NCBI RefSeq assembly: GCF_900108025.1
Contig: NZ_FNUS01000007.1
Location: forward strand, 1 to 64,000
Reading direction: 5' to 3'
Length of the DNA stretch: 64,000 nucleotides
Source of the DNA: Halpernia humi
GTDB lineage: Bacteria > Bacteroidota > Bacteroidia > Flavobacteriales > Weeksellaceae
Shown here one piece after another: positions 17,244 to 26,844 of this stretch; within the stretch, counting starts at the first letter, position 1; the number at the start of each line of letters is the position of its first letter. The notes below the pieces were generated by a model. That model searched no databases and was not told the origin of the DNA. It saw only the letters and a list, made by a program, of their open reading frames with translations. A program made the position numbers and the translations under genes.

Positions 17244-19694
17244 TTAAAAATCAACAGTTATAGACTTTTTGATAGAATGATAGCCTGTAATTTCATCAAA
17301 TTCTGCTAAAGATTTCAAAATCAAATCTTTATAAATCTGATAATTTTTCCCTTTAGGTAACTTTAATAAAACCTGAAATTGATAGAGATTTCGCACTTTT
17401 CCAATTGGCGATTTCTCTGGGCCCAAAATACATTCTGGAGGCAAATATTTATGCAAAACTGAACCTAAAAACTGCGAAGCGCGGTCGGCTTTGTCTTCCC
17501 TTCTATGTTTCAGTTCTATCAAAATTAATTTCACAAAAGGTGGATAAAGAAATTTCTTTCTTTCCTCCAAAAAATGTTTATATATTCCAGCCGTATCATT
17601 CTCACGAATAAGTGTAAAAACTTGATGCTGTGGATTATAGGTTTGAATTAAAATTTTACCTTCGCCCGAAGTTCTTCCTGCTCTGCCAGAAACTTGGGTG
17701 ATTAATTGATAGGCTTTTTCTTCTGCCCTAAAATCTTGCGTATAAAGCAAAGAATCTGCTTTGGGAATAGCGACTAATTCTATACTATCAAAATCTAAAC
17801 CTTTGGAAATCATTTGTGTACCCAGAATTATTTCGGCTTCACCACTTTCAATTTTTTCGTATAATTTCTCGTAAGCGAACTTCTTTCGCATAGAATCCAC
17901 ATCCATTCTATCAATTTCACTTTCGGGGAATAATTTTTGTAATTCTTCCTCAATTTGCTCAATGCCAACGCCTCTTTCATTAATTTTTTCTGAATGGCAT
18001 TTTGGGCAAATTGCTGGCTTCGTGGCTTTTTGCCCGCAATAATGGCATTTCATTTCGCGAGAATATTTGTGGTAAGTCATCACCACATCGCAGTTGCTGC
18101 AATAATTCACATAGCCGCAACTTTCACATTCTACCACGTGCGCATAACCACGACGATTATGAAGGATTATACTTTGTTTCTTTTGTTCTAAATTTTCCTT
18201 TAATTTTTCAATTAACTTAAAAGAAAATTGCCCTTTGGATTGTTGCAATTTTTGGGCTTCTTCAAAATTAATGAGTTCAACTGTCGGCAAAGCAACGCCA
18301 CCAAATCTTTTTCCTAAAAAAACGTATTTTAATTTTCCTTTTTCAGCCAAATAAAAACTTTCGACCGAAGGCGTGGCAGAACCAAGAATAACATGAGATT
18401 TATAGAAATTTGCTAAAACCAAAGCCGCATCTTTTGCATTAAAATAAGGTGAAACTTCGCGCGGCCGATAAGAAAAATCGTGTTCTTCATCTACGATAAT
18501 TAATCCTAAATTTAGGAAAGGTAAAAAAAGTGCATTTCGCGTCCCGATTAAAATCTTAATCTCATTATTCCTCACTTTTCTCCACACTTCTACCCTTTCA
18601 AAATCCGTCAATTTGGTATGATAAAAACACAAACTTTTGCCATATTTTTTTTCTAACCTTTGGATAATTTGTTTGGTTAATGAAATTTCTGGCAGCAAAA
18701 AAAGGACATTTTTTTCATTATTAATGCATTCTTGAATATGTTCTAAATACAGATGCGTTTTTCCGGAAGCCGTTACACCATGGAGTAAAACATTAATATT
18801 TTGTTTAAAAGAAAGATTAATTTCTTCATTTGCTGCAAACTGTAAATCTGTTAATTTTTCTAAAGTTTCAATTTCTCCCTCGAAACTTTCTAAACGGTCT
18901 TTTTGCAACAAATACTCTTCTATTAAATTTTTTTCTAATAATGATTTGAGTTGAGAATGCGAAAAATTTCCTTCCTCGAAAACGAAGGATTTTTTAACGG
19001 GTTGATTTTCATTCTCTTGTTGCTTGCTTAAAATTAATAAAAATAGATCCTTTTGTTTAGGCGCTTTATCAAGACTTTTTAAGACTTCTGGCAAGAAATT
19101 ATCGCGCAAAACATCTTGATTTACCTTCAAATAAGAAATTTCTTTTGCTTTATATTTTTCCGCAATTTTTTCATCCACTTCGATGTATTGCAAATCTATC
19201 AACGCATTGATGGTTTTTACAATTAATTTTTTAGGAATAAATGCTTCAATCTCCGTCACATTAATCATTTGCCGAACTTCTAGGGCTTGAATGAGATACA
19301 TTTCATTCACGTCTAAATTTTCGAAATTAATTTCTGTGTTTGGTTTTAATTTCAAATAAGTTTCACTTTCTAGTTTTAAAGAAGATGGAAATGCAAAACG
19401 ATAAAATTCCCCGATATTTTGCAAATAGTAGGTTGAAAGCCAATTCCAGAAATGCAATTGCGCTTCCGGAAGAATGGGTTTTTCGTCTAAAATACTGATG
19501 ATTTCTTTCGCTGTAAAAGTTTCCGGTTGGCGATTGTGTATTTCGAAAACAATGCCTGTATAAATTTTTTTGCCACCAAAAGGAACTAAAACGCGCATTC
19601 CGATTTGGATTTCTTGCAGCAATTCTTCGGGAATTTTGTAGGTGAAAGTTCCTTTAAGATTTAAGGGCAATATGATTTGGGCGAAATATTTTAT
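17244..19694 (-). CDS. priA: Primosomal replication restart helicase PriA
   Basis: This is a 3'-to-5' superfamily 2 helicase that restarts stalled replication forks. Walker A is GVTASGKT (about residues 306-313), Walker B is DEEHD, and eight zinc-binding cysteines lie in CESCGYVNYCSNC and CHYCGQ...CPKCHSEK. The N-terminal DNA-binding domain normally opens with FAQIxLPLNLKGTFTY. Here the frame encodes KYFAQIILPLNLKGTFTY, but its first conventional start is TTG at 19670, after FAQII. The in-frame stop is at 19722-19724 and no ATG or GTG lies between, so ATA at 19692-19694 is the best fit (816 residues). The TTG at 19670 gives 808 residues and is the fallback. Confidence 0.9.
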   Translation of the reverse strand: MKYFAQIILPLNLKGTFTYKIPEELLQEIQIGMRVLVPFGGKKIYTGIVFEIHNRQPETFTAKEIISILDEKPILPEAQLHFWNWLSTYYLQNIGEFYRFAFPSSLKLESETYLKLKPNTEINFENLDVNEMYLIQALEVRQMINVTEIEAFIPKKLIVKTINALIDLQYIEVDEKIAEKYKAKEISYLKVNQDVLRDNFLPEVLKSLDKAPKQKDLFLLILSKQQENENQPVKKSFVFEEGNFSHSQLKSLLEKNLIEEYLLQKDRLESFEGEIETLEKLTDLQFAANEEINLSFKQNINVLLHGVTASGKTHLYLEHIQECINNEKNVLFLLPEISLTKQIIQRLEKKYGKSLCFYHTKLTDFERVEVWRKVRNNEIKILIGTRNALFLPFLNLGLIIVDEEHDFSYRPREVSPYFNAKDAALVLANFYKSHVILGSATPSVESFYLAEKGKLKYVFLGKRFGGVALPTVELINFEEAQKLQQSKGQFSFKLIEKLKENLEQKKQSIILHNRRGYAHVVECESCGYVNYCSNCDVVMTYHKYSREMKCHYCGQKATKPAICPKCHSEKINERGVGIEQIEEELQKLFPESEIDRMDVDSMRKKFAYEKLYEKIESGEAEIILGTQMISKGLDFDSIELVAIPKADSLLYTQDFRAEEKAYQLITQVSGRAGRTSGEGKILIQTYNPQHQVFTLIRENDTAGIYKHFLEERKKFLYPPFVKLILIELKHRREDKADRASQFLGSVLHKYLPPECILGPEKSPIGKVRNLYQFQVLLKLPKGKNYQIYKDLILKSLAEFDEITGYHSIKKSITVDF

Positions 19695-19732
19695 TTTGTT
19701 GAACGCAAAGGCGCAAGTTTTTTATTTTTTCC

Positions 19733-19778
19733 CCATGGGTTAAAACCCATGGCTATTTTTGTTACGCCACTTCGTGGC
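19733..19778. repeat. Two small palindromes between proline dehydrogenase and priA
   Basis: CCATGGGTT/AACCCATGG (19733-19752) is a perfect 9-bp-arm palindrome with a 2-nt centre. GCCAC/GTGGC (19766-19778) follows. They lie upstream of priA on the minus strand and downstream of the proline dehydrogenase gene. No promoter was recognised. Confidence 0.6.
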
Positions 19779-19804
19779 TTTCTCAATCTCAACTCTTCAA
19801 TTTT

Positions 19805-19888
19805 GACTCTCGATTCTTGAATCTTGATTCTCGATTCTTGAATCTTGACTCTTAAGCCTTGATTCTTGACTCTCGACTCTTGATTCTA
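19805..19888. repeat. Four 21-bp tandem repeats reaching into a stop codon
   Basis: Four consecutive 21-bp units of the form GACTCTCGATTCTTGAATCTT, with a few substitutions each, run from 19805. The last unit ends at 19888 and supplies the TAG stop (19886-19888) of the proline dehydrogenase gene on the minus strand. Confidence 0.75.
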
Positions 19889-21058
19889 ATTTAAATTTTT
19901 CCTACGTTTCAATTCTTTCGAAATCAAAGCGAGTTCTCTACCGGTTTGCCCGGCGACAGAAGTATTTTCTTGTGCACGACGCGTTAAATAAGGCACAACA
20001 TCTTTTACGGGACCATAAGGTAAATATTTTGCAACATTATAACCCATTTCGCCTAAAACGAAAGAAATATTGTCACTCATGCCGTATAATTGTCCAAAAT
20101 AAATATGTGGATCGTTGTTTTGCAAGCCTTTTTCTTTCATTTTATCCATTACCAATTCTGTAGATTTCTCGTTGTGTGTCCCAAAAAATGCTGAAATTCT
20201 TCCTAAATTATTTAAAGTAAAATCAATCCCAGCATCGAAATTATCGTCTGTTGCTTGTTTTGTAGGTTGAATGGGATCTTCATAATTCATTTCTGCGGCT
20301 CGATTACGTTCTTTTTCCATATAAGCGCCACGCACAAATTTGTAGCCGAGATAGAAATTGTGTTTTTCAGCGTTCTCTAAATCTTTTTGCAAAAATTCTA
20401 ACCTTTTGGTTCGATACATTTGCACAGTATTCCAAACAACGGCTTTTTGCTGATTGTATTTCTTCATCATTTCAAAAATCAAATCATCTGCCGCGTCTTG
20501 CATCCAAGTTTCTTCGGCGTCAACCATAATTTTTACATTTTTTTCAAAAGCCATTTTACAAACCTCATCAAAACGCATTACGACTCTTTGCCATTCTTCT
20601 TTTTCACTGCTGGTTAATTCTTTGCCACGTCCTACTTCTGCATATAAATCTAATCGCCCAAAACCAGTTGGTTTAAAAACTACAAATGGAATTGCTGCTT
20701 TTCCTTCGGCAAATTTTATATTTTCTTTTATTTCTTCTAAAGTTTTATCAAACGCCGCTTCTTCTTCCATACCTTCGATAGAATAATCGAAGATACTTCC
20801 TACGCCGTATTTAAACATTTTATTGACAACTTTAAGACTTTCTTCGCGTGTTACGCCACCGCAGAATTGAGAAAATAAAGTATATTTCACCAAATCGCCC
20901 GCAAAAGGAATACTGTTGCTAACGGCAAAATTTAGCACCGACGTTCCAATTTTAGTTAAAGTGGGTTGCTCTATTAACTTAAACATCCAAAACGCTTTGC
21001 GTAATTCGGCATCCGATTTATCTGCAAAAGCAATCTTGGTATTATTAAAAACTGACAT
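19886..21058 (-). CDS. Proline dehydrogenase
   Basis: This is an FAD-dependent proline dehydrogenase (proline to pyrroline-5-carboxylate), stand-alone, 390 residues from the chosen start. Family signatures include KFVRGAYMEKERNRA, FGQLYGMSDNISF and the C-terminal YLTRRAQENTS, whose Arg pair binds the substrate carboxylate. The P5C dehydrogenase half of PutA is absent. An upstream ATG at 21085 overlaps the putative -7 box (21083-21090), so MSVFNNTKIAF at 21058 is preferred. The stop codon lies inside a tandem repeat. Confidence 0.92.
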   Translation of the reverse strand: MSVFNNTKIAFADKSDAELRKAFWMFKLIEQPTLTKIGTSVLNFAVSNSIPFAGDLVKYTLFSQFCGGVTREESLKVVNKMFKYGVGSIFDYSIEGMEEEAAFDKTLEEIKENIKFAEGKAAIPFVVFKPTGFGRLDLYAEVGRGKELTSSEKEEWQRVVMRFDEVCKMAFEKNVKIMVDAEETWMQDAADDLIFEMMKKYNQQKAVVWNTVQMYRTKRLEFLQKDLENAEKHNFYLGYKFVRGAYMEKERNRAAEMNYEDPIQPTKQATDDNFDAGIDFTLNNLGRISAFFGTHNEKSTELVMDKMKEKGLQNNDPHIYFGQLYGMSDNISFVLGEMGYNVAKYLPYGPVKDVVPYLTRRAQENTSVAGQTGRELALISKELKRRKNLN

Positions 21059-21082
21059 AAATAGAAGTATTTTATTAGATTC

Positions 21083-21090
21083 CAAATTTA
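21083..21090 (-). promoter_or_regulatory. Candidate -7 box for proline dehydrogenase
   Basis: The minus strand reads TAAATTTG, an exact match to TAnnTTTG, 24 bp before the ATG at 21058. No clear TTG is found at the -33 distance. Confidence 0.45.
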
Positions 21091-21343
21091 CTAATATTAT
21101 TGCTTTTTTTTAATTAATTTTTTAGTGGATTTTAATAACATAAATTTCTTTAAAGAAGACACACAGAGATTTTTCTGCTCATTTAAAAACAGTTGAAAAA
21201 GAGGTGAATTTAGCTTCAATATTAATGAATTTGTATTCTTTTTAATTATCGTTCATTAATCCTTATCAAGATTATTAAATTCGTGAATTATGGGCTTGTT
21301 AAAGAATATTTAATTAATGTTCTAATATTATTTTTAATATAAT

Positions 21344-21351
21344 TAAATTTG
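21344..21351 (+). promoter_or_regulatory. Candidate -7 box for aroB
   Basis: TAAATTTG matches TAnnTTTG and lies 13 bp before the aroB ATG, which would give a leader of only a few bases. No -33 TTG is evident. Confidence 0.4.
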
Positions 21352-21364
21352 TAAAAAACTATTT

Positions 21365-22408
21365 ATGATCTCATTTTTAGATTCAGATTTTACACAACTT
21401 AGTCTATATATTTCCAACTTAAAGCCGAGTTTACTATTATTTTTGGTGGATGAAAACACACACGAGCATTGTTTGCCAACAATTTTGGCCAATTTAGAAA
21501 CCAAAGTTCAATTTGAAATTATTGAAATAGAATCTGGCGAGGAATTAAAAAACATTCAAACGGCGACACAACTTTGGGAAATTTTGGCTGAATTTAAAAC
21601 AGATCGAAACGCATTAATGCTAAATATTGGTGGCGGTGTCATTACGGATTTAGGCGGTTTTGTGGCTTCAACTTACAAAAGAGGCATCAAATTCATCAAT
21701 CTTCCGACGACGCTTTTGGGAATGTGTGATGCTTCAATTGGTGGAAAAACTGGGATTGATCTTGGCTTTTTAAAAAATATGGTCGGAACTTTTGCGCATG
21801 CTGAAAATATATTTGTGTGTACCAATTTTCTTAAAACTTTACCTTTCTCGGAACTTCGTAGTGGATTTGCGGAAATGCTTAAACACGGTTTAATTGCTGA
21901 TGAAAAACATTGGCAAGATCTAATTTCGATAAAAGAATTATCGGCAGAATCGATTGCGCCATTTATTAAAAAATCGATGGAAATAAAAGAAAATGTAGTT
22001 GAAATTGATTTTAAAGAGCAAAATATCCGAAAAACTTTAAATTTCGGGCATACTTTCGGGCATGCTTTTGAAGGTTTATTTTTAGAGCAAAAGACTTTAA
22101 TTCCGCACGGGGAAGCGGTTGCAATGGGAATGATTTGTGAAACTTATCTTTCATATTTAGAAGAATTTATTTCGAAAGAAAAATCAGAGGAAATCATTAA
22201 GCAAATCAAAAGGTTTTTTCCTTATCATAATATTTCAAATTTTAAAGATGAAGAAATCATCGAATTGATGAAAAACGATAAAAAAAATACATCTGGACAA
22301 ATAAAATTTTCTCTATTGGAACGATTAGGAAAAGGAAATTTTGACATTAAAGTTTCGCAAGAAAATGTGGTGAAAACACTTCATTTTTATAGAAATTATA
22401 CTTTTTAA
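21365..22408 (+). CDS. aroB: 3-dehydroquinate synthase
   Basis: This is the second shikimate-pathway enzyme, converting DAHP to 3-dehydroquinate with NAD and a divalent metal. It has 347 residues, the usual length. The NAD-binding stretch is GGGVITDLGGFVASTYKRG. GGKTGIDLG and KHGLI are conserved, and LNFGHTFGHAFE carries metal-binding histidines. It is monocistronic, divergent from the proline dehydrogenase gene, with a TAAATTTG box just before the start. Confidence 0.95.
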   Translation: MISFLDSDFTQLSLYISNLKPSLLLFLVDENTHEHCLPTILANLETKVQFEIIEIESGEELKNIQTATQLWEILAEFKTDRNALMLNIGGGVITDLGGFVASTYKRGIKFINLPTTLLGMCDASIGGKTGIDLGFLKNMVGTFAHAENIFVCTNFLKTLPFSELRSGFAEMLKHGLIADEKHWQDLISIKELSAESIAPFIKKSMEIKENVVEIDFKEQNIRKTLNFGHTFGHAFEGLFLEQKTLIPHGEAVAMGMICETYLSYLEEFISKEKSEEIIKQIKRFFPYHNISNFKDEEIIELMKNDKKNTSGQIKFSLLERLGKGNFDIKVSQENVVKTLHFYRNYTF

Positions 22409-22431
22409 CATTTCATCTAAATTTAATTTTA

Positions 22432-22450
22432 ATTTAGAATGATTCTAAAT
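22432..22450. promoter_or_regulatory. Candidate Fur-family operator
   Basis: ATTTAGAATGATTCTAAAT is a perfect 9-1-9 palindrome with an AATnATT core, the architecture of Fur-family boxes. It lies between the aroB stop and the barrel gene at 22642, about 190 bp before that start. A Fur-family regulator is encoded at 59900-60325, but binding is inference. Confidence 0.45.
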
Positions 22451-22641
22451 AATCCCCTAGAATTTATCCCAATTTCTTGATTAATAACAAATTAACTTTT
22501 TCAAAAAATTAATTAAACGTTTGTTTTAATTTAAAATTTAAACTCCTGTTTAATTGTGGCAAAGAATTTGAAATTATGCCCAAATCAAACTTCAAATAAA
22601 GAAAAAATGAAGTTTAATTTAAATTAAAAAAAGTTAACATT

Positions 22642-23265
22642 ATGAAAAAGTTATTTTTAGGTGCAGCACTTGCATTAGGAACATTGACATTTGCGCAACA
22701 AATTGGTATTAAAGGTGGAATGAATGTTTCATCGCTTTCGAAAGATTCAAATTTAAGCGATCAGAATTCTAAAATTGGTTTTAATGCAGGTGTTTTTTTA
22801 AATGCGCCGATTTCTTCACAGTTTAGTATTCAACCGGAGGTTTTGTATAATGATTTGGGTTCAAAAATTACACAAAGTGAAGTGATTGCAGGAAACACTT
22901 ACACAACTTCAAAATCTAGAAACTTAGGTTATATTTCTGTTCCTGTAATGTTTCAATACAACGCAACGCCACAATTCTATTTAGAAGCAGGACCACAAAT
23001 GAGTTTTTTGGTTGATGCTAATGATAAGTTTAAAAGTTCTACAAATGGCAATACAAATAGCAGCACAATAGTTTCTCTAAACAAAAACAATTATAACACT
23101 TTCGATTTTGGTGTTGGGATTGGTGCCGGTTATTATTTCACCCCAAGTATTGGTATTACTGCGAGATATGTGGCTGGTGTTACAGATATTTACAAAAATA
23201 ACTCTGGTGATTCTGTAAAAAATAATGTATTCCAAGTTGGATTGGCGTACAAATTCGGAAAATAA
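22642..23265 (+). CDS. Outer-membrane beta-barrel protein (PorT-like)
   Basis: This 207-residue protein has a clear signal peptide (MKKLFLGAALALGTLTFA, cut before QQIGIKGG) and alternating amphipathic strands typical of the small PorT/OMP_b-brl barrels of Bacteroidota. Strand patterns include FSIQPEVLYNDLG, FYLEAGPQMSFLV and a C-terminal NVFQVGLAYKFGK with an aromatic near the end. It is paralogous in pattern to the protein at 39179-39811 (EAGPQxSFLL recurs). A strong terminator follows. The function is unknown. Confidence 0.85.
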   Translation: MKKLFLGAALALGTLTFAQQIGIKGGMNVSSLSKDSNLSDQNSKIGFNAGVFLNAPISSQFSIQPEVLYNDLGSKITQSEVIAGNTYTTSKSRNLGYISVPVMFQYNATPQFYLEAGPQMSFLVDANDKFKSSTNGNTNSSTIVSLNKNNYNTFDFGVGIGAGYYFTPSIGITARYVAGVTDIYKNNSGDSVKNNVFQVGLAYKFGK

Positions 23266-23306
23266 TTTTCTGAAAAGTTTTAAGTAAAAAATTAAAATTC
23301 ATTATT

Positions 23307-23334
23307 AAGCTGGGCTTTTTTGCTCGGCTTTTTT
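23307..23334 (+). terminator. Rho-independent-type terminator after barrel gene
   Basis: AAGCTGGGC pairs with GCTCGGCTT over 9 positions (two G-U pairs) around a T6 loop and is followed by a T run. Confidence 0.75.
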
Positions 23335-23428
23335 ATTAAAAGATTGGGTGAAATTATTATTTATTCAAAAACAAGTTTCACTTAAAAAAATTCAACGAGA
23401 TTTTTTTCGAAAAAAATAATTTTTATAA

Positions 23429-24355
23429 TTAATTATTGTTGATTTTCTTAATTTCTTCTGAAGCGATTAACTTTTCAAATTTATTGTGTATGATGAGAAT
23501 TGCAAGTCCAAATAATATGGCAACAACAATTAAGGCGTCATTAATAATTCCGCTTACTGAGAAGGATATTCTTATAAGAATAGTTGAAATAATAAAGCCC
23601 GAATTTCGAATAACTTTATGAAATTCATCTGTAAGAAAAAAAGAAAATAAAAGCAAAATGACATCTGCAATTATCAAAATATTAAAAAACTGTTCAAAGA
23701 AAATATTATTAATATTTTTAAAAGAAATAAAATTGGTGGCATTAGATTGAAAAACACCTATACTCCAACTTAAAAATGAATAAATTGCACTCATAAATAA
23801 TATCGGAACTAAAGCAGTTGCAATCCATTTTTTAGCGTTAATAAATTTTGTAACACTTACATATCTGATTTTTTCTTTTTCATCTTTTCTATAAATTTTT
23901 GTTTTTTGTTTATGAAATAGATAGATTAAATAAAACAAAATAACCGATGCGACTAAATCGTAAGTAAATTGGTTGTCATTTTTAATGCTAAACCAATCCG
24001 CGGAGAGTGATAAATTTGAAAGATCTTTAAACAAACGCCTAATAATTATAAGCGTAATAATTTCATATTGTTTTGAAATATATGTGGAAGTAGATTTTGG
24101 CAGGTAGTAAATTAATAAATATACCTCATAAACTAATATAAAAGAAAATGGCGTATAAATCGCGGCAATAGGATTCTTTAATAGATTTGAGTGTTCATTA
24201 ATGGAAATAATATTAAAATGAACCAAACCAATTATTGATAGGTGAATTATAAAACTCGCTAAAGCAATCCACAAGATGGCATGTTCACTTTTTTCTTTAG
24301 TTTTTTTGGAAAGTAATTTTTGATAAATCTTTTCAGAAAGTGTATTGATTTCCAT
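23429..24355 (-). CDS. Hypothetical polytopic membrane protein
   Basis: The 308-residue product has about seven hydrophobic segments, for example ILWIALASFIIHLSIIGLV (about 28-46), FSFILVYEVYLLIYYL (about 70-86), VASVILFYLIYLF, LVPILFMSAIYSFLSW, ILIIADVILLLFSFFL and a long C-terminal pair. Basic loops lie between them. No signal peptide or catalytic motif was recognised and I do not know the family. It is a single gene between a terminator and an AT-rich gap. Confidence 0.6.
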   Translation of the reverse strand: MEINTLSEKIYQKLLSKKTKEKSEHAILWIALASFIIHLSIIGLVHFNIISINEHSNLLKNPIAAIYTPFSFILVYEVYLLIYYLPKSTSTYISKQYEIITLIIIRRLFKDLSNLSLSADWFSIKNDNQFTYDLVASVILFYLIYLFHKQKTKIYRKDEKEKIRYVSVTKFINAKKWIATALVPILFMSAIYSFLSWSIGVFQSNATNFISFKNINNIFFEQFFNILIIADVILLLFSFFLTDEFHKVIRNSGFIISTILIRISFSVSGIINDALIVVAILFGLAILIIHNKFEKLIASEEIKKINNN

Positions 24356-24684
24356 ATTAAATGTCTTTTCTAAAATAAAATTATACGATGTAAATAATCA
24401 TTTTTACGTGAAAACATTAAATACATTTTTGTAATTGGGTGGTAAATAGAAACCAAAATTATTTCATTATGCTAAGTTAAATCTTTTTTGAGATAAAAAA
24501 ATTTTCAATATCAAAAACAATAATAAAATTTGCTAGTTTTTAGAAATATCTTTTTTTAATTTTAAAAAAAGACAATTTCGCGCTTTATTTACTTTCAAAA
24601 GAAAAAGATATAACGAACTTCAGGTATGATATTCGAAATAGAAAATACTGGTATTGCTCTTAAAAAATAAGATTCAAAAGTCTT
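24356..24684. other. AT-rich intergenic region, nothing recognised
   Basis: These 329 bp between two minus-strand genes show no open frame, strong hairpin or repeat by eye. The upper part may hold the terminator of the SulP gene and the lower part the promoter of the membrane protein gene, but no exact TAnnTTTG box was found. Confidence 0.5.
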
Positions 24685-26346
24685 TTATGAATTTTCAATG
24701 CTTAATTTTAAATTGGCAAAAGCGTCGTTAATATTTTTAAAGATTTTGTTTTCCGATACTAAATCAGGAATTATATCTATGGATTTTAATTTATCCAGAG
24801 GTTGCTCTTGCAAATTAACGAATAAAACTTGCACGCCTCGTTGTTGTAAATCAAACACAATATCTTCTAAAATATATAGACCCGACTGATCTACGAAAGG
24901 AACCTCATCCATGCGAATAATTAATGCTCTAATATTGCTATCAATAGCGGCTACTTGATTTTTCAAATGAGCAGTAAATCCAAAAAATAGAGGGCCTTTT
25001 AAATGTTTTATGAGGATTTTGTCTTTATACTTATCGTAAAATGGCAATTCATCTTGCCAAGGTTTTTCGTCTTTTAAATTTTCAACTGTTTCTAAAAAAA
25101 TTCCTGCTTCACCAAGATCGCTCGCCTTTTTCATAAATAAAATACAAGCCAGTGCTACTCCAATCCCAACAGCGTGAATCAAACTACCAAAAGTAGTTAT
25201 CAATAACACTAAAACCAAGACCACCGCATCGGCTTTCGGTACGCGAAATAAGTGCTTTAAGCCTTTGATATCAATTATTTTAAATCCAATAGGAATCAAT
25301 AATCCCGCTAATACAGAAAGCGGAATATAGGCTGCAAGCGATCCCAATCCTAAAAGAACAACTAATAAAAATAAGCCGTGTATAACACCAGAAATTCGTG
25401 TTTTGCCTCCAGCGTTGATATTAACGACGGTACCTTTTGTTGCGCCCGCACCTGGTATTCCACCAAAAAGAGCGGCTAGCATGTTACCAATGCCTTGCCC
25501 AATCAATTCTCGATTGCTATTGTGCCGTGTCTTTGTCATATTATCTGCAATCACAGACGTTAATAAAGAATCTATACTGCCTAAAACGGCGAGTACTGCG
25601 GCGTATTCTAAAATCAAGGTATAAGATTCTGGTGTAATATTGCTAAACATTTCGCCTATCTTCAAATTTGGAATGCCTGATGGAATTTCGCCAATAATAG
25701 GCACATCCCATCCTAAAAAGTAACTTGTAAGAGCAGCAATCACTAAAGCCACTAAAGCACTAGGAATCGCTTTAGTAATTAAGGGAAATAAATAGTAAAT
25801 CAATACAGTTAAAACACCAAGCGCAAGTGCATAAATATTAAATTCAGCAAAAAGCCTGGGAACATCTTGAATTACTGCAAAAGTTGATTTAGCAGAAGTT
25901 AGCCCAAAAAAAGGAAATATTTGAAGAATTATAATAATTAGGCCTACTCCACTCATAAACCCAGATACAACAGAATAGGGAAAGTATTTTACATAACTCG
26001 CAATATTTATAAAGCCAAAAACAATTTGCAAAACGCCACCTAAAAGAAAACTTAAAAGAATGATTCCCATGGCTGATTCTAGACTTCCCGTAATGCTGAT
26101 TGCTGCGGTAACTAAAGCGGCAGACACAACAGTCATTGGCCCTGTAGGCCCACTGGCTTGCGTTTCGGTGCCACCAAAAAGTGCGGCAAAAATCCCCACC
26201 ATTATCGCGCCATAAAGACCTGCCGTGGCTCCCATTCCCGATTGTACACCAAAAGCAAGCGCTAGTGGTAACGCAACTACACCTGCAACTAAGCCGCCCG
26301 TGAAATCGCCTTTTATATTGCTAAAATCTAATAATTTTTTAGGCAT
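24685..26346 (-). CDS. SulP family inorganic anion transporter with STAS domain
   Basis: This 553-residue inner-membrane transporter belongs to the SulP/SLC26 family. The N-terminal core has GGLVAGVVALPLALAFGVQSG and the SGPTGPMTVV segment, followed by about ten further membrane segments to about residue 400. The C-terminal STAS domain (about 430-545) includes IIRMDEVPFVDQSGLYILEDI. Members carry sulfate, bicarbonate or other anions, and the substrate cannot be fixed from sequence. It is monocistronic. Confidence 0.9.
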   Translation of the reverse strand: MPKKLLDFSNIKGDFTGGLVAGVVALPLALAFGVQSGMGATAGLYGAIMVGIFAALFGGTETQASGPTGPMTVVSAALVTAAISITGSLESAMGIILLSFLLGGVLQIVFGFINIASYVKYFPYSVVSGFMSGVGLIIIILQIFPFFGLTSAKSTFAVIQDVPRLFAEFNIYALALGVLTVLIYYLFPLITKAIPSALVALVIAALTSYFLGWDVPIIGEIPSGIPNLKIGEMFSNITPESYTLILEYAAVLAVLGSIDSLLTSVIADNMTKTRHNSNRELIGQGIGNMLAALFGGIPGAGATKGTVVNINAGGKTRISGVIHGLFLLVVLLGLGSLAAYIPLSVLAGLLIPIGFKIIDIKGLKHLFRVPKADAVVLVLVLLITTFGSLIHAVGIGVALACILFMKKASDLGEAGIFLETVENLKDEKPWQDELPFYDKYKDKILIKHLKGPLFFGFTAHLKNQVAAIDSNIRALIIRMDEVPFVDQSGLYILEDIVFDLQQRGVQVLFVNLQEQPLDKLKSIDIIPDLVSENKIFKNINDAFANLKLSIENS

Positions 26347-26844
26347 AATTTTAATTGTTTGTTTAGGTTCTTAACTAGAAAAACTTCTTCAAATCCAAAA
26401 AATAAACATTTGAAAACGAAATTGAAAAATTAAAATTTATTCATTAATATTTCTGGCTTTAATTAAAATTTTTTAGGTTTAAAACTAAATTATCATATCA
26501 GAAAAAATATTTTGCAAACTTCTATGATTTTCGAAAATGACTATTTTCTGTTAAAGATAAAAATTTTCTCGAAATATAAACGTGCATTTACTGTAAAATT
26601 TGCAATCTTTCTAAACGCCTATTTTGCGGAAAACTAATTAATTTTAGACAGTTTTAGAGTCTGCATTAATCTGGTTTTTTTTCCATTAAATTTTTTTCAT
26701 ATTGAAATCCAAATCATAAATATTTGGTCAAAAAACATTGGTATAAATAAAAAAATCACCTGTTTAATTCTATTTCTACAGGCGGGCTAAAAATACAAAA
26801 CCTTCATAAATCTCTAAAAACGTCGCACACGCTTGTAGAAATAT
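26347..26844. other. Intergenic region with one inverted repeat
   Basis: No gene is seen in these 498 bp. Near the left gene the arms TATTTCTACAGGCG (26771-26784) and CGCTTGTAGAAATA (26830-26843) pair with one mismatch around a 45-nt loop that includes GGGCTAAAAATAC. Its lower arm abuts the stop codon of the 127-residue protein gene, so it may be part of that gene's upstream-neighbour boundary or 3' processing. The rest is AT-rich without recognised boxes. Confidence 0.5.
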
